Source: Candidatus Micrarchaeota archaeon UBA95
Lineage (GTDB): Archaea > Micrarchaeota > Micrarchaeia > Norongarragalinales > Norongarragalinaceae
Length of the DNA: 11,252 nucleotides
Direction: 5' to 3'
Assembly (NCBI GenBank): GCA_002499405.1
Contig: DALH01000057.1
Span: 1-11,252, forward strand
The notes under the pieces were generated by a model, which had not been told where the DNA came from, did no database searches, and saw nothing but the letters and a program-made list of their open reading frames with translations. The position numbers and the translations under genes were made by a program. The stretch's first letter is position 1; every line of letters begins with the position of its first letter. This document shows positions 5,475 through 10,717 of this stretch, piece by piece.

Positions 5475-8087
5475 ATGGAAGTTTCAAAGCCTTTCCTGCG
5501 CAAAAAGTTCGCGAAGGATTACGCGAAGTATTACGAGGTTCCCCTGTTCAGGCAGGAGGGTTTCGAGCACCGCGTGTGCGAAAAGTGCGGCAAGGGCTTT
5601 TGGACTGCTTCCGGCGTTCACTCGTGCGGCGACTCGGAGCACGAGGAGTACTCCTTTTTCAGGGAAAAACCGCGGAACGAATCCTACGCCTCGTTCTGGA
5701 AGAAGTTCTCCGACTTCTTTTCCAGGAACGGGCACGAAATCGTGCCGCGCTACCCAGTGATTTCGCGTTGGCGCGACGACCTGTATTTCACAATCGCGAG
5801 CATCGTGGACTTCCAGCGCCTAGAGAACGGGCGCGTGGTCTTCGAGTACCCGGCCAACCCCCTCGTAGTCCCGCAGCCGTGCCTGCGCTTCCCCGACATA
5901 GCGAACATCGGCGTGACCGGCCGGCACCTCAGCGGGTTCATGATGGCGGGACAACACTCATTTGGCGAAAAGGGTTACAAGCGCGACAAGTGCATCGAAT
6001 TGAATTACGGTTTCCTCACGAAGGTCCTCGGAGTGAAAAAAGAGGAGTTGACTTACGGCGAAGACGTTTGGGCCCTGCCCGACTTCTCGGCGTTCGGCCC
6101 GTGCATAGAATCGTTCGCGAAGGGGAGCGAACTCGTGAACAGCGTGTTCATGCAATATTATTGGGACGACGGCGTCAAGGACCTCCCCCTCAGCGTGATA
6201 GACGTGGGCTGGGGCTTTGAACGATTGTTGTGGTATTACCGCGGGGACCAAACCATTTACGACGCCACCTTTCCCATGGAAGTCGCCTACCTCAAGAAGA
6301 ACGCGGGAATCCGGGAAACCGAACTCACCAAGAAGTATAACCGCATCAGTTCGTCGCTCGACGTGGAAAACGTGCACTCGTTCCACGAGGAAAAAAACAA
6401 GATTGCGGGCTCGCTGGGAATAACGGTTCAGGAAATGGAGGAGGAAATCGCGCCCATGCAGGCGCTCTACGCCGTGGCAGACCACACGCGCTCGCTGTTG
6501 TTCGCGCTCGCCGACGGCGGGCTGCCGTCCAACACGGCGGGCGGGTACAACCTACGCGTCCTGTTCCGCCGCGCCCTCGGATTTGTCCAGCAATACGAAT
6601 TGACGGACGACTACGTGAAACTCTTTGAAATGCACGCCCGCGACCTGAAGCCGTTGTGGCCCGAACTCGAGGAGTCGCTGGAATGGATTAAGCCAATACT
6701 GGAAAACGAGGAGGAGAAGTACGCCGAGTCCTTGAAGAAGGCGAAGCGCATGTGCGGTTCGGTGGTCAGGTCCGGCAAACTCTCCTCCGAAAAGATGGCG
6801 GTGCTCTACGAATCGCACGGCGTAACCCCGGAACTCCTTGAAGCCGTGGCAGGGGAGGGCGGCTGCGAAATCGACGTGCCCTCCGACTTTTACTCCAAAA
6901 TAACTTCAAGGCACTTGATGGGCGAAAAGAACGCGGAGGAAACGCTTGTTGTGAACGCCCCGACCACGAAACCCGCTTATTACGACGACCCCAAGAAAAC
7001 GGAAATCAGCGCGAAGGTCGTGCAAGTGTTCGACGACGCGGTTGCGCTGGACAAAACCATTTTCTATCCCGAAGGCGGAGGGCAGTGCGGCGACCGCGGC
7101 TTCATCGACGACGCGCGCATAGAGGACACGCGGAAAACGGGGGGCGTAATCCTTCACTGCACTCCGCTCGCCAAAAACTTCAGGAAAGGGCAAAAGGTCC
7201 GGCTCAAGCTGGACGTTGACAGGCGCGACGCGTTGACGCGCCATCACACGGCAACGCACTGCGTTAACGCGGCGGCACGCGAAGTGCTGGGCCCCCACGT
7301 GTGGCAGTGCGGCAGCAGGAAGGAGGAGGACGAGGCGCACCTGGACGTGACGCATTTCGAGAAGCCGTCGCGCGACCAGCTCTTGTTGATTGAGGAAAAG
7401 GCGAACCAATTCGTTTTGGAGGCGCACCCCGTGCGCGTGACCGAAATGAACCGCGGCGAAGCCGAAGAAAAATACGGGTTCCGCTTGTACCAGGGAGGCG
7501 GCGCAATAGGCAACCGCGTCCGCGTAGTGGAAGTGGAGGGCGTGGACGTGGAGGCGTGCGGCGGGCTGCACCGCGACAACACGAGCGAAATAGGTTTCAT
7601 CAAGATTTTCGGAGCAGAACAGGTGCAGGACGGGGTAACCCGCCTGCGTTACGCGGCCGGCCCCGCCGCCTTGAAGAAGGCGCGATCCGACCAGTTGCTC
7701 CTTGAAGAGGCGTGCGCCCAGCTCAACGTCAGCAAAATCGATTTGGTGAACTCAATCAACCGGTTGTTCAACGAGTGGAAGGAGCGCGGGAAGCAAATTG
7801 AGAAACTATCAAACGAGAATGCAAAGTTGGTTGCTAAAGAATCTATTACTATAAAAGATCTTAAAGTGGGTGTGGTGGTTAGAAAAACAATTTCTGGTTC
7901 CCCAGAACTAGCGCAAAAAATCGTTTCGGAATTAACGAAAGGAGGGCATGACGCGGTTGTAACGACCCATGAAGGTTTTGTAGTCAGTGGTTGCGCACCT
8001 AACAGCAGTCATGACGCCGTCCAGTTGTTGAAGGACGCGGGCGCGAAGGGGGGCGGCTCGCCGAGGTTCGCCCGCGGGAAGAAGTAG
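5475..8087 (+). CDS. alaS: Alanyl-tRNA synthetase, archaeal type
   Basis: Class II synthetase that charges tRNA-Ala and edits mischarged Ser/Gly; 870 residues, close to the archaeal norm. The archaeal N-terminal zinc knuckle is at C35, C38, C51 and probably H56 (CEKC...CGDSEH). The usual motif ends CGDPPC, so His replaces the last Cys here. The catalytic domain follows, with a motif 2 region (RWRDDLYFTIASIVDFQ...) and GWGFERLLWYYRG as motif 3. The editing domain has HHTATH (590-595) and C695xxxH699 (CGGLH), so all four zinc ligands are present. The C-terminal DHHA1-like domain ends in GAKGGGSPRFARG. The ATG at 5475 is chosen over the GTG at 5463 because of TATA spacing. Codons from about 7800 to 7920 are much AT-richer than the rest. 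The gene ends 3 bp before the convergent tRNA-Met. Confidence 0.97.
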   Translation: MEVSKPFLRKKFAKDYAKYYEVPLFRQEGFEHRVCEKCGKGFWTASGVHSCGDSEHEEYSFFREKPRNESYASFWKKFSDFFSRNGHEIVPRYPVISRWRDDLYFTIASIVDFQRLENGRVVFEYPANPLVVPQPCLRFPDIANIGVTGRHLSGFMMAGQHSFGEKGYKRDKCIELNYGFLTKVLGVKKEELTYGEDVWALPDFSAFGPCIESFAKGSELVNSVFMQYYWDDGVKDLPLSVIDVGWGFERLLWYYRGDQTIYDATFPMEVAYLKKNAGIRETELTKKYNRISSSLDVENVHSFHEEKNKIAGSLGITVQEMEEEIAPMQALYAVADHTRSLLFALADGGLPSNTAGGYNLRVLFRRALGFVQQYELTDDYVKLFEMHARDLKPLWPELEESLEWIKPILENEEEKYAESLKKAKRMCGSVVRSGKLSSEKMAVLYESHGVTPELLEAVAGEGGCEIDVPSDFYSKITSRHLMGEKNAEETLVVNAPTTKPAYYDDPKKTEISAKVVQVFDDAVALDKTIFYPEGGGQCGDRGFIDDARIEDTRKTGGVILHCTPLAKNFRKGQKVRLKLDVDRRDALTRHHTATHCVNAAAREVLGPHVWQCGSRKEEDEAHLDVTHFEKPSRDQLLLIEEKANQFVLEAHPVRVTEMNRGEAEEKYGFRLYQGGGAIGNRVRVVEVEGVDVEACGGLHRDNTSEIGFIKIFGAEQVQDGVTRLRYAAGPAALKKARSDQLLLEEACAQLNVSKIDLVNSINRLFNEWKERGKQIEKLSNENAKLVAKESITIKDLKVGVVVRKTISGSPELAQKIVSELTKGGHDAVVTTHEGFVVSGCAPNSSHDAVQLLKDAGAKGGGSPRFARGKK

Positions 8088-8104
8088 GAGTGCCGGAGGC
8101 GGGA

Positions 8105-8160
8105 CATCCACTGCCTTTCTTTTTCGTCAACGTTTTTCTTTCGGGAAAGAAAAAGGTTGA
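8105..8160 (-). other. T-loop intron of tRNA-Met (position 59/60), 56 nt
   Basis: Removing this segment restores TTCAAAT-CCCGC. It forms a bulge-helix-bulge with standard 3-4-3 geometry: central helix UUCA (8166-8163) with UGGA (8110-8107), bulges AA|U and UG|U, and outer helix GCGGG/CCCGC. The exact cut is ambiguous by 2 nt because TC occurs at both ends; the BHB favours 59/60. Bases 8159-8113 are 43/47 identical to the core of the tRNA-Glu intron. Confidence 0.88.
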
Positions 8161-8182
8161 TTTGAACCCGCGACTTCCAGAT

Positions 8183-8207
8183 TTCTCGAGCGCCTTTTCG
8201 GAACGCG
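8183..8207 (-). other. Anticodon-loop intron of tRNA-Met (position 37/38), 25 nt
   Basis: Canonical archaeal position. A bulge-helix-bulge can be drawn: bulge UA|C, central pairs CUC/GAG with an A/C mismatch as the fourth pair, bulge AA|A, and an intron stem GCG/CGC plus CC/GG. It is unrelated in sequence to the other two introns in the window. Confidence 0.85.
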
Positions 8208-8299
8208 TATGAGTCTGGCGCTCTAACCAGGCTGAGCTACTCCGGCACCTCGTTAACTATTTGTTGGAAGCGATTAAAAAACGGTTGTGAAACGAACGG

Positions 8300-8309
8300 C
8301 TTTAAATTG
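8300..8309 (+). promoter_or_regulatory. TATA box for the lipid-carrier/tmk operon
   Basis: CTTTAAATTG is centred about 25 bp before the ATG at 8329, giving a leaderless transcript for the PAP2 gene and, by close spacing, the two genes behind it. Confidence 0.6.
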
Positions 8310-8328
8310 ATTTTCACTATTCTAATGC

Positions 8329-8781
8329 ATGCTGGACGCTTTCACTGAATTCGCGCAGACGTACTACTACCCGTTAATCGTGTTGATGGCGTTGTTCGGC
8401 TTGTGTTTCTTCAAGCACAAGAAAATCTTTTTGGCGGCCTTGTTTTTGTCTGCGTTGACCGTGCAGGCGGTAAAGCCGTTGTACAACGAGCCGAGGCCCT
8501 GCGCGGGCGCGCCTTTCTGCCCCGAGTCGGAGGGGTTCCCGTCGGCTCACGCCGCGGCGGCTGGCGTGTTCGTGATTGCTTCAATTGGTTCGCCCGCGTT
8601 TGTCTTCGCCGCGCCTTTCTCGGTTTTGCTCGCTTATTCGCGGGTGTGCGCCGGAGTGCACTCCGTGGAACAGGTTTTCGCGGGTTATGCCTTGGGGTTG
8701 ATGGTTTACGGGTTGTTGTGGGCGTTCCTGCACAAGCATGCAACGCACGGCTTGGTGGTCAAGCACAAATTGTTGGAGTGA
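8329..8781 (+). CDS. PAP2-family phosphatase, dolichyl/polyprenyl-diphosphatase-like
   Basis: Membrane phosphatase of 150 residues that probably hydrolyses a polyprenyl (dolichyl) diphosphate. The three PAP2 motifs are K49-x6-R56-P57 (KPLYNEPRP), P71-S-A-H74, and S104-R105-x5-H111. The usual Asp four residues after H111 is Gln (HSVEQVFAG). Together with EPRPC in motif 1, this resembles eukaryotic dolichyl-diphosphatase (HTWSQV type), not the broad lipid phosphatases; that comparison is from memory. About five hydrophobic segments are visible, and motifs 1 and 2 fall on one side of the membrane. The ATG at 8329 follows a TATA box at leaderless spacing. It heads an operon with a polyprenol-kinase-like gene, which suggests carrier-lipid recycling for glycosylation at the cell surface. 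Confidence 0.85.
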   Translation: MLDAFTEFAQTYYYPLIVLMALFGLCFFKHKKIFLAALFLSALTVQAVKPLYNEPRPCAGAPFCPESEGFPSAHAAAAGVFVIASIGSPAFVFAAPFSVLLAYSRVCAGVHSVEQVFAGYALGLMVYGLLWAFLHKHATHGLVVKHKLLE

Positions 8782-8787
8782 TTGCGA

Positions 8788-9348
8788 GTGTTGGAGTTCA
8801 GGCGGCAGGTTTTACACGTTTTGTTCGGCGCTTCCGCAATCGGGGTCGGCTTGTTTTTCGGTGCCTTGGCGTTGAAGGCTTGTTTGTTTGCCTGCGTCCT
8901 GGCGGGGGCGGCGCTGATAACCTTGCAGATGCTGGGCGTTAGGGTGCCGCTCTCCCACAGAATGTTTGAGTTGTTTGAGCGCAAGACCGCCGAGATGCCG
9001 GGCAAGGGCGCCTTGTTGTTTGTGGTCGGGACGTTTTTCCTCGCGTGTTTCTCGCCTTCCCTTGAATTCACGCTCGCCGTAATCGGGATACTCGGGTTCG
9101 GCGACGGGTTCGCCACGATTGTGGGCGTAAATGGAATGCATCCCCTGCCCTTCAACAAGAAAAAGAGTTGGGAGGGAACCCTCGCATTCTTCGCCGCAGG
9201 GTTTGCTTCGTCGGCGTTCTTCGTGGGCGTTCCGCAGGCGTTGACCTACACGATTTTGCTGGGCTTGGTGGAGGCGGCGGACTCGCCGGCGGACGACAAC
9301 CTCTTAATACCGCTAACCGCAATAATCTTGAAGGGGTTTGGAGTCTGA
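8788..9348 (+). CDS. Diacylglycerol/polyprenol kinase family (Sec59/dolichol kinase-like) membrane protein
   Basis: Integral membrane protein of about 186 residues with several helices. The signature of the dolichol/phytol kinase (SEC59-like) family is present: RRQVLHVLFG near the N-terminus, ELFERKTAEMPGKGAL, GDGFATIVG, and KKSWEGTLAFF. It likely uses CTP or ATP to phosphorylate a long-chain isoprenoid alcohol, regenerating polyprenyl phosphate. This complements the preceding PAP2 diphosphatase. Start: GGAGTGAT (8775-8782), overlapping the previous stop, lies 5 nt before the GTG at 8788; the TTG at 8782 lies inside that ribosome binding site, and the TTG at 8791 remains possible. The stop TGA shares its A with the ATG of tmk. 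A CDP-diglyceride synthase-like activity cannot be excluded; the substrate is inferred. Confidence 0.82.
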   Translation: MLEFRRQVLHVLFGASAIGVGLFFGALALKACLFACVLAGAALITLQMLGVRVPLSHRMFELFERKTAEMPGKGALLFVVGTFFLACFSPSLEFTLAVIGILGFGDGFATIVGVNGMHPLPFNKKKSWEGTLAFFAAGFASSAFFVGVPQALTYTILLGLVEAADSPADDNLLIPLTAIILKGFGV

Positions 9349-9974
9349 TGCCGGCGTTAATCGCTTTTGAGGGAACCGACGGCTCGGGAAAACAGACGCA
9401 ATGCGACCTCCTCGTCAAACGGCTTGAAAAAGAGGGGCACGCCGTCAAGGACTTCGCGTTTCCCGACTACGACTCGCCTTACGGGCAACTCGTCAAGAAA
9501 TACCTGTCCGGGGGCTTCCCCGGAATCACGCCGCACCAAGCCGCGTTGTTGTACGCCCTGGACCGCTTCCAAAAAAAAGACGAATTACTTGAAGCCAAGC
9601 GCATGAGCGTCGTGGTGTGCGACAGGTACATCCACTCCAACGCGGCGTATCAGTCCGCCAAACTGCCCACCCCCGAAAAGCGTCGTGAGTTCGCCAACTG
9701 GCTGCTCTTCGTGGAATCGGTCTTGCCGCAACCCGACTGCGTGATTTTCCTGAATCTTGACCCGGTGGTGTGCGCGAAACTTCTGGAGGAACGCGGCGAA
9801 AAAGACGACCACGAAAAAGAGTTGGCTTACCAGCAGGCGGTGCGCAAAACGTATCTGGAGCTGGCGGACGACTCGTGGATAATCGTGGACTGCGCGGCCG
9901 GCGGCGAACTCCGCTCCAAGAAGGAAATCCACGAGGAAATTCATTCCGCCCTCAAAAAAAGAAAAATCATTTAA
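9348..9974 (+). CDS. tmk: Thymidylate kinase (dTMP kinase)
   Basis: Phosphorylates dTMP to dTDP. The protein has 208 residues, a normal length. The P-loop is FEGTDGSGKQTQ (7-18), with GKQT in place of the commoner GKST/GKTT; the Walker lysine is intact. The DRY motif is CDRYIHSNAAYQ (D92, R93, Y94), followed by the Q-containing dTMP-binding helix. The lid region is EERGEKDDHEKELAYQQAVRKTYLELA. The start ATG overlaps the TGA of the kinase gene upstream (TGATG), so it is the third cistron of the operon and is translationally coupled. A TATA element for tRNA-Glu lies on its stop codon. Its pairing with lipid-carrier genes is probably a matter of gene packing and not a shared pathway. Confidence 0.95.
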   Translation: MPALIAFEGTDGSGKQTQCDLLVKRLEKEGHAVKDFAFPDYDSPYGQLVKKYLSGGFPGITPHQAALLYALDRFQKKDELLEAKRMSVVVCDRYIHSNAAYQSAKLPTPEKRREFANWLLFVESVLPQPDCVIFLNLDPVVCAKLLEERGEKDDHEKELAYQQAVRKTYLELADDSWIIVDCAAGGELRSKKEIHEEIHSALKKRKII

Positions 9975-9976
9975 AC
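9968..9976 (+). promoter_or_regulatory. TATA box for tRNA-Glu
   Basis: CATTTAAAC overlaps the stop codon of tmk and is centred about 26 bp before 9998, leaving a tRNA leader of about 5 nt. Confidence 0.5.
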
Positions 9977-10002
9977 GCGGGACAACCCAATCCTTTACCG
10001 TT

Positions 10003-10135
10003 GCTCCGATCGTCTAGTTCGGTCAAGGACACTGGCCTTTCAAGCGACCTTTTTCTTTCGCGAAAGAAAAACCTCGACGAAAAAGAAAGGCCGCCAGGAA
10101 AGCCAGCGACCCGGGTTCAAATCCCGGCCGGAGCA
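10003..10135 (+). tRNA. tRNA-Glu (TTC) with a 58-nt anticodon-loop intron
   Basis: Exons 10003-10042 and 10101-10135 make a 75-nt cloverleaf. The acceptor is GCTCCGA/CCGGAGC with A73, the D stem GTCT/GGAC, the anticodon stem CTGGC/GCCAG, the loop CTTTCAA (anticodon TTC), and the T arm CCGGG-TTCAAAT-CCCGG. Acceptor pair 7-66 is an A/C mismatch; archaeal tRNA-Glu usually has an A-U pair there. CCA is not encoded. The intron sits at the canonical 37/38 position. Confidence 0.95.
10043..10100 (+). other. Intron of tRNA-Glu (position 37/38), 58 nt, sharing its core with the tRNA-Met T-loop intron
   Basis: AAGC occurs at both ends, so the cut could shift by up to 4 nt. The 37/38 cut gives standard 3-4-3 spacing: bulges CA|A and AA|A, with intron stem GCG (10044-10046) paired to CGC (10092-10094). 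The central helix CUUU/CAGG is weak (one G-C, one A-U, one G-U, one mismatch). Bases 10045-10091 are 43/47 identical to 8159-8113 on the other strand. Inside, UUUUUCUUUC and GAAAGAAAAA (10050-10059 and 10062-10071) form a 10-bp stem. Confidence 0.88.
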
Positions 10136-10148
10136 CTTGGAAAACGCG

Positions 10149-10180
10149 GGGGAAGTTTTCCCCTCATTTTCAACGGTTTT
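10149..10180 (+). terminator. Hairpin and T-rich stretch after tRNA-Glu
   Basis: GGGGAA (10149-10154), loop GTT and TTCCCC (10158-10163) form a perfect 6-bp stem, followed by TCATTTT and a T6 run near 10177. It probably ends the tRNA-Glu transcript. Confidence 0.45.
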
Positions 10181-10233
10181 TTCTGATCCCCCTCAACCAG
10201 AGCGGCGAATCAGTAGGCGCCTCGCCCCTTCCC

Positions 10234-10243
10234 ATTTTAATTA
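10234..10243 (+). promoter_or_regulatory. TATA box for the 150-residue hypothetical gene
   Basis: ATTTTAATTA is centred about 26 bp before the ATG at 10265, consistent with a leaderless message and deciding that start. Confidence 0.55.
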
Positions 10244-10264
10244 GGGGTGTTGCATATTTTCGTG

Positions 10265-10717
10265 ATGGGCAAGACAATCAGCATGAACGAGGTCCGGCTC
10301 AATCACTTGGTTGAACGAGTTGAACGCGACGAATCCCTCGGCGGAGAGCGCAAGCAGGCATTCAAGGGATTGCTCAACCATTATTTCTCGGAGAACGCGG
10401 AATCCTTGAACAACGAGGACTACTTGTCCGCCGAACTCGGCAAAATCCAGCGGGAAATAACGCGGGGGCTGAAAAACGTTGACCGCGCCCGCTTGACGTC
10501 CGGGGGCTTCCCGTGGGTGGAGGATTTCCTGAAGTCCGGGAACGGTTCCGACGAAGAACGGCTCCTAAAAGAGCGCTTGACCGGCTTCTTCAACAGGCAT
10601 TATCCCTTGGCGAAAAAGGTCAGGGCCAGCGAAACCGGCTGGGTGAAAATCAGGGAGGCGTTGGAGCGCAGGAACCAGCACATTGACGCCTTTGTTAAAT
10701 GGCTGAACTCGCGTTAG
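10265..10717 (+). CDS. Hypothetical helical protein
   Basis: I do not recognise this 150-residue protein. It is soluble and highly charged and appears almost entirely helical (for example VRLNHLVERVERDE, YLSAELGKIQREITRGL and ERLLKERLTGFFNRHY). There is no signal peptide, membrane segment, Cys cluster or catalytic motif. It is basic at the C-terminus, where KKVRASETGWVKIREALERRNQHIDAFVKWL could form a helix pair. Start: the ATG at 10265 is at leaderless spacing from a TATA box; the upstream TTG at 10247 lies only 3 nt after it and is unlikely, and the ATG at 10283 is an alternative. The stop overlaps the end of metG on the opposite strand. Codon use and GC match the neighbours, so it is probably a real, lineage-specific gene. 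Confidence 0.7.
   Translation: MGKTISMNEVRLNHLVERVERDESLGGERKQAFKGLLNHYFSENAESLNNEDYLSAELGKIQREITRGLKNVDRARLTSGGFPWVEDFLKSGNGSDEERLLKERLTGFFNRHYPLAKKVRASETGWVKIREALERRNQHIDAFVKWLNSR

Larger units (their letters stand above)
8091..8246 (-). tRNA. tRNA-Met (CAT), elongator, with two introns
   Basis: After removal of two introns the minus strand gives a 75-nt cloverleaf. The acceptor is GCCGGAG/CTCCGGC with A73, the D stem GCTC/GAGC, the anticodon stem CCAGA/TCTGG, the loop CTCATAA (anticodon CAT), and the T arm GCGGG-TTCAAAT-CCCGC. The GCCGG start and the absence of three G-C pairs in the anticodon stem point to elongator Met rather than initiator; tRNA-Ile2 (CAT) is less likely. Exons are 8246-8208, 8182-8161 and 8104-8091. 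CCA is not encoded. A TATA-like TTAAAAAA (minus strand TTTTTTAA, 8274-8281) is about 26 bp before a start near 8252. The T-arm is interrupted, so a standard tRNA scan may miss or misjudge this gene. Confidence 0.93.

Noticed and set aside
6906..7571. Long minus-strand open frame of about 220 codons inside alaS, and similar shorter ones
   Set aside because: High GC with strong codon bias in alaS opens frames on the other strand; the product is a His/Arg/Val-rich string with no fold or start signal.
10050..10071. Perfect palindrome TTTTTCTTTCGCGAAA and its partner, taken first for a rho-independent terminator
   Set aside because: It lies inside the tRNA-Glu gene between two halves that fit a cloverleaf, and it recurs in the tRNA-Met intron. 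It is intronic structure.
8113..10091. CRISPR-like or insertion-sequence interpretation of the 47-nt repeated core
   Set aside because: Only two copies, in opposite orientation, each inside a tRNA intron with no spacers, no target-site duplication and no transposase.
10164..10230. Possible C/D-box small RNA between tRNA-Glu and the hypothetical gene (CTGA near 10182)
   Set aside because: No C box (RTGATGA) at a suitable distance could be found; a lone CTGA is expected by chance.
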